NCBI GenBank assembly: GCA_922989275.2
Contig: OV277862.1
Location: 22,053,543-22,117,542, forward strand
From: Gari tellinella
Taxonomy: Eukaryota; Mollusca; Bivalvia; Cardiida; Psammobiidae
Reading direction: 5' to 3'
DNA length: 64,000 nt
Shown here one piece after another: positions 33,420 to 41,779 of the stretch. Both the position numbers and the translations under genes were made by a program. The notes beneath the pieces are model-generated. The model was not told where the DNA came from. It worked only from the letters and a program-made list of their open reading frames with translations, and did no database searches. Every line of letters begins with the position of its first letter. Position 1 is the first letter of the stretch.

Positions 33420-35111
33420 GGGGACCATCACACACTCTTAATAACTCGGGGCTGACGCTGTTAAGGACAGGTACCGGTCTCTGATTTCTGCTTCACTTTC
33501 ATCTTGTTTTAACCATAAATACCCCCTTTTACCCCTTCAATTATTTCTCCGCCGAAGAAAATAGTTCCACGTTATAGTCATCTTTATGTACCATAAGAAA
33601 TACATGTACGTATTTTCTATATCCTACTAGACCTTAAGTTGCATTTTGCTTTACTTTCAATCTGCTTTAAGGTGGTTCACGGGTCTGCCAAACTTCAGTG
33701 AAACCTTGATTAATTGAAATTAAACGAACCAAAATAAAAAAATATTTTTTTAGCACAAAATGGCCAAATTATCACGGCGCCAATTATTCCAAAAGTACGG
33801 TAAACCACATGGAGAGTGAAAAAATGTTAAAAAAAATACATCACCCGTTTTTCCTGACAGGACCATTTGTCGAAAAGTTCATTTTCTAATAAACAGGAAT
33901 TTATATGTTAATGTTGTTTGTGGACCATATTTAAAATTGGTTTTTGATACCAAATATGTATTCCACTTGAAATAAAGTCGTTATTATTATTATTATTATT
34001 ACTGTATTCAGCATACAGTCAATATTTGTATTAAGTGACAATGCATTTCGGTAGCATTAAGACCTCGAACGATGGATACCTTCTGTATTATTTTTTGTAC
34101 TGCATTAGGCTACCACTTGAATTAAAAACAAATTGTCTTCGATTTAATCATCGCCCACTACAAGGTTGACTACACATACGCCGGGCATTACGATCTGATC
34201 TCAGTGGGTCTCAGTGCTGCCATTTCTCCGGACTTTCCGAAATATTCGGATTCTTAACCTATCAGATGGTAGCTTAAAGCAGGCTTAGAGTAAAGTAGAA
34301 TGCGTTTTAAGTAATCGCGAAAGAAAAGTAGAAAGTTTGGAATTCTTAGAATTTTTCAAGATCAACTTATGGCAGCCCTGCATGTAGTATGTGACATTAC
34401 ATATGCACCATCATATATACTTACATTTGTATAGAAAGTTCTTTTTTCACGACAGGAATAAATTATTTACCTTCATTCACTGATGTCTTTCTCAAGAATC
34501 GCACTGCGACGATCGGCTACCGTCGGCCTTATCCGTTTCCGGCTTCGTGGAAACGACGAACACAGGGTCGTAGATTCGGGATAGTCTATAGGCCTCCTCG
34601 TCCCTGTTCATGACCGAGTTCTTTCTCCGTATATGAATTGCCTCTTTGACCTGTCGTACTCGTTGGTTAGCCTCCTTGTCTACTAATTTTGCCCCCTTCC
34701 AATCAATAACGTGATTGTCCTGCACTGTGTGATCCGTTATAGCACTTTTGTTAAATTCTGTAACGAGGCTTTGCGTTCTGATCTTGTATAGTTGGTTCTT
34801 TGGTTCACTGTGTCGAAGCCGGAAACTGACGGACAAGGCCGAAGATAGCCGATAGTCGCAGTGCGATTCTTGAGAAAGGCATCAGTGGATGTCGAAACTG
34901 TCGAAGGTAAATGATTTATTCCTGTCGTGAAAAAAGAACTTTCTATACAAATGGATTTGACCTACTGAATGAACATATTCAAGGATATATACTTACATGT
35001 TTTGAACTCATCCTGTGCTCCAATTCCCGTAAATGCTAAGATGAATGCAGCAAGGTAACTGCTAATACATGTACCTGTACAGGTAAACTGTTTCAACAAC
35101 ACGATAAACAT
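24145..35111 (-). CDS. Multi-exon gene: signal peptide-CUB-LDLa-transmembrane protein (3' incomplete)
   Basis: Five minus-strand exons join into 276 uninterrupted codons: 35111-34997, 32825-32502, 27689-27549, 25618-25481, 24254-24145. All four introns have GT...AG ends and break codons after the first base. Predicted layout: signal peptide about 1-32, CUB domain about 71-192 (Cys72, Cys96, Cys139, Cys174), LDL-A module 196-227 with six cysteines, transmembrane helix 229-256, basic cytoplasmic start 257-276. Several N-glycosylation sites lie in the CUB part. It would be a type I plasma-membrane protein. CUB plus one LDL-A before a helix is the layout of neuropilin/tolloid-like (NETO) receptor auxiliary proteins, but those have two CUB domains; orthology is not claimed. 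The stop codon was not found. Confidence 0.75.
24293..24335. repeat. Half copy of GTTTGGATCC palindrome
   Basis: GTTACGCGGCGTCTAATCTG and AAACTGTTTGC remain; the other arm is lost. It lies 39 bases upstream of exon 5 on the minus strand. Confidence 0.65.
24600..24653. repeat. Degenerate GTTTGGATCC palindrome
   Basis: ACAGTTTTCACGTTACACGG and CGTCTCATCAGGATCC followed by AAACTGTTTGCC: right arm good, left arm eroded. Confidence 0.65.
24850..24917. repeat. Short palindrome, GTTTGGATCC family
   Basis: CAAACAGTTTGGATCC pairs with GGATCCCAACTGTTTG around core GACGCCGCGTTACGCGGCG. Confidence 0.85.
25150..25270. repeat. Palindrome, second copy of the 19582-19737 family
   Basis: GAACATCAGACGTTATATTT and its complement flank the centre GTGGCGAAGCCAC. 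It lies in intron 4 of the CUB gene. Confidence 0.8.
25481..25618 (-). CDS. CUB gene exon 4: LDL-receptor class A module and start of membrane helix
   Basis: The acceptor TTTATTCCAG|GTGTG and donor CACTGT|GTCAGT bound 138 bases. Six cysteines are spaced as in LDL-A modules: CDSYEYRC, CIFHSLSC, NPC, and DNSDC, which keeps part of the calcium-binding acidic motif although the usual DE pair is incomplete. The exon ends in VPAIAALALC, the first part of a membrane helix completed by exon 5. The donor is weaker than the others (GTCAGT), but the phase and the split helix support it. Confidence 0.75.
25852..27455 (-). mobile_element. Tc1-like transposon in CUB gene intron 3
   Basis: It is 1604 bp, the usual Tc1 size, flanked by TA dinucleotides (25850-25851 and 27456-27457). 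Ends are inverted: CGCAACAAAAGAATTAAAGG at the left, and CTCAACAAAAATTAAAGG when the right end is read on the minus strand; AATTAAAGGGGCAAA is shared. It lies wholly between exons 3 and 4. Confidence 0.85.
26149..27137 (-). pseudogene. Tc1-like transposase, frameshifted
   Basis: Minus-strand pieces in order are: a helix-turn-helix region (VAAEFDVSKDKVNKLWYLY) near 27060-27000; VRMALTPHHRRC near 26800; a DES-type catalytic segment around 26690; a NARPYRARMV segment near 26420; and a final IEHAWDAMQRR segment near 26300. Several frameshifts separate them, so no active cut-and-paste enzyme is made. Confidence 0.75.
27467..27482 (+). repeat. Poly-G run (16)
   Basis: Sixteen G between the Tc1-like element and exon 3 of the CUB gene. 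Length is likely polymorphic or mis-sequenced. Confidence 0.9.
27549..27689 (-). CDS. CUB gene exon 3: second part of CUB domain
   Basis: The acceptor GAATATACAG|GTATT and donor AGAGAAG|GTAAAC bound 141 bases, phase 1 to phase 1. It encodes PRVFTTSENALTLAYSC and SYTVTFTAYR, matching the closing strands of a CUB domain (hydrophobic strand after SS/TS-N-L, then aromatic strand). The frame fits exon 2 exactly (shared Gly codon). A Tc1-like element ends 93 bases into the following intron. Confidence 0.8.
27819..27884. repeat. Short palindrome with GAGGGCTCC core
   Basis: Outer arms CAAACAGAGTAGATCCTGAT / GTCAGGATCTACACTGTTTG, core AGAGGGCTCC/GGAGCCCTCT. Same architecture as the GTTTGGATCC family with a different core. 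A third such copy is at 37450-37515. Confidence 0.8.
28090..29201 (-). mobile_element. Internally deleted Tc1-like transposon in CUB gene intron 2
   Basis: Inverted ends: CACTCAACCGCTTTAAAAAC at the left, and the minus-strand reading CACTCAGCCGCTTTAAAAAC at the right. TA follows the right end. Minus strand 28900-28715 encodes a Tc1 helix-turn-helix part (AIGMLMAALSVRTI, then VRDHHLPGRPTIT). 28430-28295 encodes the C-terminal tail (LQEEWINLPQPVI, RRRCQSCIAAYGG). The catalytic middle is missing, so it is non-autonomous. Confidence 0.85.
29205..29640. repeat. GCTCCCTCTCTACAAC repeat, palindrome and 31-bp tandem repeat
   Basis: Left part: a CAGCGCTCCCTCTCTACAAC string also found, diverged, near 24350, 32870 and 33205. 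A GTTTGGATCC-type palindrome lies at 29283-29357 with core ACGCCGCGTAACACGGCGT. At 29485-29612, three to four 31-bp units contain GTTGTAAGGATGGAGTCG. Confidence 0.7.
29995..32502 (-). repeat. 80-bp tandem array of about 32 units copied from the exon 2/intron 2 junction
   Basis: Period 80 bp, for example GTTACCGCCA at 30321, 30401, 30481 and 30561. The right-hand end runs into exon 2 of the CUB gene: each unit equals the last 48 exon bases (QAYDGN...IIA region) plus 32 intron bases including the splice donor. I count about 16 units, the authentic one included, with the perfect CAG|GTAA junction. About a dozen have GT changed to AT, and a few have other changes. A shortened unit is near 31920. 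As 80 is not a multiple of three and the intron frame stops within four codons, the array cannot extend the protein; it lies in intron 2. Confidence 0.9.
32502..32825 (-). CDS. CUB gene exon 2: first part of CUB domain
   Basis: The acceptor CTGTTACAG|GCGTT and donor ATTGCAG|GTAAAC bound 324 bases, phase 1 to phase 1. It encodes residues 39-146 plus one base, including DCPNSLQ (Cys72), RPCNITIHAD (Cys96), RLMFYFGTV and HLQAYDGNNCDTSRIIA. The Cys-to-Cys spacing and the hydrophobic strand followed by a YDG turn are characteristic of CUB. The last 48 bases of this exon plus 32 bases of intron form the unit of the adjacent 80-bp array. Confidence 0.8.
32860..33300. repeat. GCTCCCTCTCTACAAC-type repeats and half palindrome in CUB gene intron 1
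   Basis: GTGCCCCCTCTCTACAACGG at 32875, a half palindrome with GTTACGCGGCGTCTGATC at 32941, and a reversed member around 33200-33290 (TTTTTGTAAAGAGGGAGCAC). No exon seen. Confidence 0.6.
33375..33423 (+). repeat. (GT)n and poly-G microsatellite
   Basis: GTGTGTGTGTGTGTG followed by about 21 G. Confidence 0.9.
33663..33925 (+). repeat. AAGGTGGTTC-family dispersed repeat
   Basis: Starts TTTAAGGTGGTTCACGGGTC and includes ACCACATGGAGAGTGAAAAA and CTGACAGGACC, landmarks in the same order as the copy at 9559-9727. Confidence 0.65.
33981..34001 (+). repeat. (TTA)n microsatellite
   Basis: Seven TTA units following AAATAAAGTCG. Confidence 0.9.
34427..34984 (-). mobile_element. Truncated Penelope-like element in CUB gene intron 1
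   Basis: A 558-bp insert between perfect 14-bp direct repeats ATATATACTTACAT (34413-34426 and 34985-34998). Its ends are inverted copies of one another over about 120 bp (GTATAGAAAGTTCTTTTTTC at the left, its complement at 34945), a known Penelope-like arrangement. The GAAACTGTC box at 34898-34906 resembles half of a hammerhead-type core. The target duplication includes the exon 1 splice donor of the host gene. Confidence 0.85.
34492..34836 (-). pseudogene. Penelope-like element endonuclease C-terminal fragment
   Basis: The open minus-strand frame contains DNHVIDWKGAKLV and VMNRDEEAYRLSRIYDPV, the conserved C-terminal signature downstream of the GIY-YIG nuclease in Penelope-like retroelements. 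The GIY-YIG core and reverse transcriptase are missing. It is close in pattern to the copy at 46447-47046 but a different subfamily. Confidence 0.8.
34997..35111 (-). CDS. CUB gene exon 1: start and signal peptide
   Basis: ATG at 35111-35109 follows an in-frame TAG, giving 38 codons plus one base. Residues 1-32 are hydrophobic (MFIVLLKQ..., core YLAAFILAFTGIGA) with a plausible cleavage before QDEFKT. The donor is CAT|GTAAGTAT at 34996. The donor and last exon bases lie within a 14-bp direct repeat made by a Penelope-like insertion just inside the intron; the copy next to the exon is intact. Confidence 0.7.
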
Positions 35112-35650
35112 ATCAGTCTATATAACACAATTCTCCAAAAACTTTGTCGCGGAAGTAACAGAACTAGAAAGTGGATTGTTCATTACACAACATTTATTCC
35201 ATTAATGCGTTCGTTTTCGTAAATAGTCTAATAATGTTCTCGTAATCGTCTTGTAATATACTGTTTACAAACATTGTAGATCCACGGTGTCTCTGTTTGC
35301 TAGAACTCACATCATAAATGTTTAAACTATATAGTAATCCCTTTCCACCGCGCAACCAAAACGTTCATTGTAATTATCTATTATAAGCATTAGTTAACGG
35401 GTTAAACATTATGAAACTAATAAATAATAAGCGTGCAACACATGTAGACGTTCAGCTCAGATGTCCCAATATTTGTAGCCGTATTTCAGCAAATTCCTCC
35501 GATGAGGCTCAAAGTCCGCTCCTTTCTGAGCTACAGCTGGGCATACATTGTTAGTTCCCCCTTTCAACACAAACGAAACGCAAACATAATGCACTAAAAT
35601 GTAGAAAATGACAACGTTTTGACAATTCTGACTTTTCATTTTAATCTGGG
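35112..35650 (-). other. Upstream region of the CUB gene; no promoter element assigned
   Basis: No clear TATA box or initiator could be chosen for the minus-strand gene starting at 35111. A 60-codon minus-strand frame at 35639-35457 starts with a hydrophobic stretch (VIFYILVHYVCVSFVL), but has no supporting splice signals or family. Confidence 0.4.
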
Positions 35651-35721
35651 TGGCAAATAGTTTGGAGCCTGATCAGATGACGGGGTACCCTGTATCTGAT
35701 CTGTCTCCAAACTGTTTGCAA
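35651..35721. repeat. Short palindrome, GTTTGGATCC family
   Basis: GCAAATAGTTTGGAGCCTGA pairs with CTGTCTCCAAACTGTTTGC. The core GATGACGGGGTACCCTGTAT is a self-complementary variant. Confidence 0.8.
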
Positions 35722-37449
35722 TAAAATTATTGTTTAGTATAAAATCATCTTCTCCATTGAAATTACCATCACTTCATTAATTTTCTAATACCAAAGGCAT
35801 CACTTGTTCAAGGTAAATTCTTTTCTTTCATTACCAATTATTTATCAGTGGTAAAACAATGTTTAACACAACCAGCATGTGTGGATCTTGGCCCTACTCG
35901 AATCACACCACCGGTAACACGATTCCTTGCCATTTCAAACATAAACTGCGGGTCTGATATGTCTGGTCTGATCCAACTTGGAATTACAAAATTAATAATG
36001 ATTATTGCCTTTACGACTAATCATAAAATATGAAAATGGACATCTCAAAGAAATATTGAGGTAAATTCATATGAAAATTTTATAAATACATGTATATCAA
36101 ACAATCAAAATACAACTTTACCGTCCTCTTAATCTTCTAGGATATTGACATACATTTATAATTTAGTAATTTTATGTCACCATATCGGAACATTGAGAAC
36201 CAGGGTACCCTCCCTCATAACATTATTGAAATAGTTTCATACAGAAACAATAAGAAACAAATATTTACCTCTAATACTTGAGTGTCTCAATTCACTATTT
36301 TGTTAAATACACATGACATACGGGGTTTAGACCCAAAAATCTAACATTTACCTACTTACATTAAAATACGCAGTAACTTTTAAAAGCAGATTTCCATTCT
36401 CATGCAATTTTCTGAATTATATAATACTTTACTATAAGAAAAATAACAACTACAACACGAATTTAAGTTATACTTTATCCTCCGACGTTCATACTTTACT
36501 GAAACTTGACCAAATGGCCACCTGACCACTCACGGATCATGAGATCTCATGTTCTTAGAGCTGGTAATGTGGCCATGCAATCTCTTACAATCTAACAAAA
36601 TCGCTTACGCGAATAGCTGTTTTCCACGTGCATACTGGTTGTCATGTGACTGTAATTATTAATATTATTTGTATGCTGATGTTTTCTGCATTACATGACT
36701 TACGCTTGAATAAATAAAAGTTAGTTAGTTAGTTGTATCCAAACTATTTGACATTTATGTCGATGTTTCTTCAGTCAAAGTGCCAAATACATGTATCTAA
36801 AATTTGATACACAACAGCAAATGGCACATTTTAAGCGTTTGATATTCCTGCAGTGAACATGTTTAAACCTTTACTCCATAGCTGGTTAAGGCGCATTCTG
36901 CTTTACTTTCAGCCTGCTTTTAGCTACAGCCTGTTTCCTATGGTACATGTTCATGACTGTATAAAGTGGAATTATTTTCTTCATTTGAGGGAAAGATTAA
37001 AGACGTAAAAGGCGTATTTATGGAATAATGCGTTAAGTCTATCTGACTTCATGGCAATGCATAGCTAGTTTTGGTCTACAATATTTCTTACAAGTTACAA
37101 CTCATACTACCTACTGCAAATCGTACATAATGTCTATCTGTAAATTGTACCCCTAAAGTCGGACCCTGGACTGGATTTTTAGATCCGCACCCCTCGTGTA
37201 CGGATTATCAGGAAGAAAATACTAAGGGTAGCACCTGTCTTAGCTATTATAGGACGACAGGTGACATACACCCTTATCAAGCAGCAGTCATGAATTGACC
37301 TTTACTCCGTCGCATATTTTTAGTCTTGAAGACAGGTAAACACTTAACTCATTCACCCCTGAAACTTTTAATGAAAAGTTCATTTTCTAATTAAGTTTAG
37401 TCCATTTATGACAATTTATGGGTGATTTCTGCAATATATTTCAAATTGA
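35722..37449. other. No gene recognised; one AAAGCAGAATG palindrome half
   Basis: AT-rich, no credible coding frame. 36865-37030 carries GCGCATTCTGCTTTACTTTC and flanks of the AAAGCAGAATG family. A hairpin GGCCACCTGACC...GGTAATGTGGCC is at 36513-36575. Confidence 0.5.
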
Positions 37450-37760
37450 CAAACAGTGCAGACCCTGATCAGAGGGCTCCTGTAGGAGTCCTCTGATCTG
37501 GGTCTATACTGTTTGTATTGGACAAGTGTACTCTTTAAGGGAACAATGTTTATAAATGACCACCATTCTCGTGGCTAAGGTTGATTGTGTTATAAGGCGC
37601 ATTTTGCTTTATTTTCAGCTATCATCTGCTAGCATATAGAAAGTATTTCTTATGGTGTATATTCATGACTGTATAAAATGGAATTATTTTCTCCAGTGGA
37701 GTAATTAAGTAAAGTAACAAATAAAGACGTTAAAATGTGTATAAGTGGAGTAAAGGGTTA
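37450..37760. repeat. GAGGGCTCC-core palindrome followed by AAAGCAGAATG-family copy
   Basis: 37450-37515: ACAAACAGTGCAGACCCTGA / CTGGGTCTATACTGTTTGT with core AGAGGGCTCC/GGAGTCCTCT. 37565-37760: GGCGCATTTTGCTTTATTTT and TATTCATGACTGTATAAAAT, a degenerate palindrome. Confidence 0.7.
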
Positions 37761-37993
37761 CCGAATACTAGTACATGTATATCAAATGTTAAAAGACTAG
37801 CCATGCCGTATGAATTCACCGAATTGCAAAACAGTGTACACCAAGACTGGCTGACACCTCAGGATCAGCTTGAGGTCTACACTGAGAAACAAGAAACTAT
37901 TGTACATGCTGTCAAACGCGATGTCTCTGATGCTGTTTGTCAGTTTGTAATATACACTTTATTTATATTGTTAAAATAAACAGGTAATAGTCC

Positions 37994-38598
37994 ACAAGAG
38001 CTGTCGGAGAACAGCAAAGCTCGCCTAATGCAAACCCTTTTTTAAATAGGTATCTATCAATAGAAAAGTTTATCAGTACATCAATGGTATTCAAACCATA
38101 GGGAATCTCCATCTCAAATACCAGCTTTCTAATGCAAATATTTCACGATGTTAGTGAATTCCAAGAGTTACTACAAAACCAACTTTTAAATTTCAGTCCC
38201 AAAACCCAAAGTCTACAACAGGTGAAATTATGACTAAAATTCATATATTTTCCTATTTTAACTATGCAACATCAATGTTAAACCCACAGGGAACCACCAT
38301 TCCAAATATTAGCTTCCTAATGCAAACAATTTATGTAGTATAAGTGCATTTCAACACTTACCCTAAAACTTTAACCATGAAAAATCAGCCGAAAAACTTC
38401 ACAATCAATTTTAAGTATGCAACATCAATGATCAACCCGCAGAGAATCTTTAATTCCAACTATCAGATTCTAATGCATTTAATACGTGTATGTAATATTA
38501 GTGTATTTCAACACCTACCCCAAAATCTTAACCAAGAAAACCAACGCCGACGCCGGGGTGATTTCATAAGCCACCCCCAATCTCTGAATAGGTGAGCT
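37994..38598. repeat. ACAAGAGCTGTCGG-family element
   Basis: Begins ACAAGAGCTGTCGGAGAACA, ends AATAGGTGAGCTAA, with a core unit of about 130-150 bp (AACATCAATG, AACCCACAGGGAA, CTAATGCAAA) repeated about three times. Same overall plan as the AGCTCACCTG family but a different sequence. Confidence 0.6.
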
Positions 38599-39156
38599 AA
38601 AAATGGACTACATGCGTGTATACTTAATTGGAAATTTCAGGGGTGAAAAAATTTGTTTATGGGCCCGTCACACCATAACGTTCTGGCCAACGTTTCTGAC
38701 AATTAAGGAAACGCTGGTAGTCGCCCATTGTCGCTGGGATAGCTCCAGAAGAGCGTTGTGTGAACGCTAGTAAACGTCGGTGATCGTCGGTAATCGTCGG
38801 AGAACGCTGGTCTGAAAAAAAATGTTTTGAACATGCACAAAAGTTTTCTCTGAGACCAGCGTTCTTCGAACGTTTAGTGTTAAACGCTAGAGATCGTTTA
38901 AGAACGTTCGTTGAACGTTTTACTAACGTTCACCGAGCGTTGCTCGCATTCGGCTATCGTTAGTCAGTCGTTACTTGGTTGTTACTAATCGTTTGCTTTG
39001 CAGTGAACGACTCACTGGCGACCTTTCAACGACCGCTGAACGGTCCCTTAGCGTTCGCAGCGTGTGACTAAAGTCAAACGAACGTCCTTTGGCGTCCATT
39101 GAGCGTTATTCGAACGCTTCCCGAACGTCCATTTATATGGGTATATAAACTTATGT

Positions 39157-39770
39157 TTGGTAAGCAAGGTTCATTTTATTTTGGACTACCGTAGAGAAGA
39201 TCCAGAAAGACTAAGGAGGCTATATGTTCTTCTTATAGCCCAGCATGATGTAGATGTACTGAACTTGAACATAGCTGAACACATTGAGGGACCTCGCCCG
39301 CAGAGAGAAAGACCCCGGCATCAAGAGTTTGGTCTGTACGACCAACGCGTGGTTAAAGTTCGCCAGGAAGATCTCAGTACCGAACCCAACTTCATGCGCA
39401 TACCATCGGAAATGTTTGATGAAAACCTTGGACGTGTCAGGGGCAGATTGACAAAGCAGCATACCTTTTACCGAGAACCTGGCCTGAAACGGACGGTGAC
39501 ACGGCGACATTTGAACTCTGGATCTAAGTATTCTGAGATAGGGTTTAGGTGGCGCGTTCCATCTTACACAATCTCCGTCCTTGTCCGTGATGTGTGCTGG
39601 GCTTTCATTGACGAGTATCTGCATGAGGTAATGACTTCTCCAAGCATTCCTAAAGCCTTGCGTGAGATTGCCAACCAGTTCACGACAAGATGGAACTTCC
39701 CTCATTGATGTGGTGCCCTTGACGGCAAACATGTTGCCTGCAGATGCACTAACGTAAATACTTGCCTTGT
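39157..39770 (+). pseudogene. Harbinger transposase, truncated
   Basis: The 183-codon frame shows MRIPSEMFDENLGRV, LTKQHTFYREPGLKRTVTRR, SYTISVLVRDVC and TTRWNFPH, the N-terminal half of a DDE_Tnp_4 Harbinger transposase. A stop at 39706-39708 replaces the residue before CGALDGKHVACRC, which holds the first catalytic Asp; about 12 codons later similarity ends. The remaining two thirds of the catalytic domain is absent, so no active enzyme is made. Confidence 0.85.
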
Positions 39771-39812
39771 AAACATGTCTCTTAGGGACTTGAACCAGGT
39801 ATACAAATGGTC

Positions 39813-40188
39813 CTAGCTGATCTCAAGTTCTATGGCCTTGTCCTCGAGTATTCGTTGCCTCTTTGCCTTGTTCCTGTAATCTGACTTCTGTGTGTTCCAC
39901 AGCAGTTCGTTTTCGCTGAAAAAACTCGACCAGACTATCCTCCACCGCCCGATCCACGATCTTACAATCCTTTCTATGCTTCTTCCCTTTCTTTGCAACT
40001 GTCGGACCGTCATCATTGGTGTATTTAGGGTCTTCTTGGGGTGTCGCATGGTCCATTACTTCTCGGAAATGCTATTTTTCATGGTGTTCTTCTTCGTCAG
40101 AAGACATTGCTAGTGAAAGAGGCTTCTTCTTACCTGAATCGCTAGTAGCAGAAAGCATCTTCCCGCCCTTTTTGCGTCTTTGCGGCAT
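39813..40188 (-). pseudogene. Harbinger accessory MADF/Myb-like DNA-binding protein, broken
   Basis: Minus strand, convergent with the transposase. The start MPQRRKKGGKMLSATSDSG at 40188 opens a basic N terminus and an acidic stretch (SSDEEEHHE) ending in a stop near 40074. A following frame gives DRAVEDSLVEFF, and then, after a frameshift, ENELLWNTQKSDYRNKAKRQ, the MADF helix pattern (E-LW-D/YRNK). In active elements this partner carries the transposase to the element ends. Confidence 0.7.
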
Positions 40189-40588
40189 GATGCTGACTGT
40201 TCAAACTCACAAGAACAACTGAATTCACTACAAAATTCCTAGCGTTTTGTACCCGTTTTACCGTAAAAATCACACGCCAGCAAAACATTATTCTGTCGTT
40301 AGTCACACGTAAGTCACACGTTAGTCGAACGCTCAACCCGCTCGTCTAACGTTGGCAAATCGTTCGTCGCGCGCCAGTGGCACGTAAGCACACGCTAATA
40401 GTTTTTGTTGGTATCTTACTTGGTCGCTGTTACACGCTTCTCGTGCTTTAGAAACACGCTAGTTATGCGTCAGGCACACGTTATTCAAACGCCAGAAGTG
40501 TCATCTTAATTCTAGAACGCTCGAAAATTGAACGATTGAAACGCTCAGAGAACGTTGGCCAGAACGTTATGGTGTGACGGGCCCTTTA

Positions 40589-41779
40589 CTTTGCTTTCAT
40601 GATAAATGGATCTCCTATTTAACATTTCTATAATTTTGCTTTATCTCAATCACCCTCCCGGTGGAGACCCTGAATACAGGACTCTATGAGAAGCATTGTG
40701 TTCTGAGTTTGCACTATTTGCACATGACAAGTGTACTCTTCAAAGGTACAGTGCTAGTAAATGACGGGTAAACTTGTTGTAGCTAGGGGAATTAAATCAA
40801 TTTATCATCAAAATCTTGCAAATTTTTAAGCAATCATCAAACTTTGCATGGATGTGCATTGATGTGTGTTCTTTCAGGAAAACCCGTTAGCCACTCAAAA
40901 AAATCAAAATGGCCGCCATATTTTCAAAATGGCTGCCGCACATCACTATAAATATACATTTTTGTACAAATCAACCTATCTGCACTGGAAAACAACTTAA
41001 AGCAAGCATTATTCTAGTTGGTTTGTTGATTAGAATGTTTAAAAGATATAATTTGTTCTTCTTTGATATTTAGAGTGAAATATTGCACCTATGTTTCAAA
41101 CTTGTGGCAATTTTTACTTCCTACATTAAAGAGAGTCAATCTCACATGTATATGTCGCAATATAATTACTATAAAGATATGTTGTACCTTACAAAAAGGA
41201 CACCTACCTAATAAACAACCTGATTTACGTTGAATAAGTAACATCTGCATCGTATTAAAAGATAACTATTTCGCGCAGCCCAGGGGAGGGGGGTTATTAT
41301 GGAATTATCGGTAATAGGCAGGAAGTAGGCGCGTTATACATCGTAATGTATGCTCTTCAATAGGGGGGCATTTTTTATTCTGTTTCTAAGTACAACACCT
41401 ACATTTTATGCTGTTTCATATGCCAATATCAGTCTGTTGTTCAGTAACAGCTGTGCAGCAAAGCCTTTGATAGTTTATTGAAGTGATAGATCTAATTTTG
41501 TCTTGGTTGTGGGGATAAATTGGTATAGAGAAGTTTTCTGTTTATTGGACCGATATTATCCCCTACTCTGCCAAGAGTCAAAAGGAAGGCAAAACAAGTA
41601 CCAGAACTCACATATTAATAAACAAATGTCGCCCCTGTAGTCCGGGAGTCAAAGGCCGATATTAAGCTGAACATGGAAACGCTGGATGAAGTTTTTTTCT
41701 CTGCAGTTTTCAATAGTCTAGGGGGTCCTTATCAAGATCAAAGAGGGTACCCGGTGATATCCCTTGAGCATTTCTCAAA
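40589..41779. other. No gene; GGCCGCCAT motif segment
   Basis: 40850-40960 has TTAGCCACTC followed by AAATGGCCGCCATATTTTC, related in inverse to the repeats at 54960-55700. The rest is AT-rich without features. Confidence 0.5.

Larger units (their letters stand above)
38660..40585 (+). mobile_element. PIF/Harbinger transposon, inactive
   Basis: Inverted ends GGGCCCGTCACACCATAACG and its complement, continuing to TTCTGGCCAACG, are flanked by TTA (38657-38659 and 40586-40588), the family's usual 3-bp duplication. Inside are a transposase fragment on the plus strand and a MADF/Myb-type gene remnant on the minus strand, the normal two-gene Harbinger content. The subterminal 400-450 bp on each side are filled with short AACGTT/AACGCT motifs. 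Confidence 0.9.

Noticed and set aside
35457..35639. Minus-strand 60-codon frame with a hydrophobic start, possible secreted peptide
   Set aside because: No splice support, no family resemblance, and frames of this size are common in AT-rich DNA.
39220..39732. 170-codon minus-strand frame
   Set aside because: It is the antisense of the Harbinger transposase, which has clear family motifs on the plus strand.
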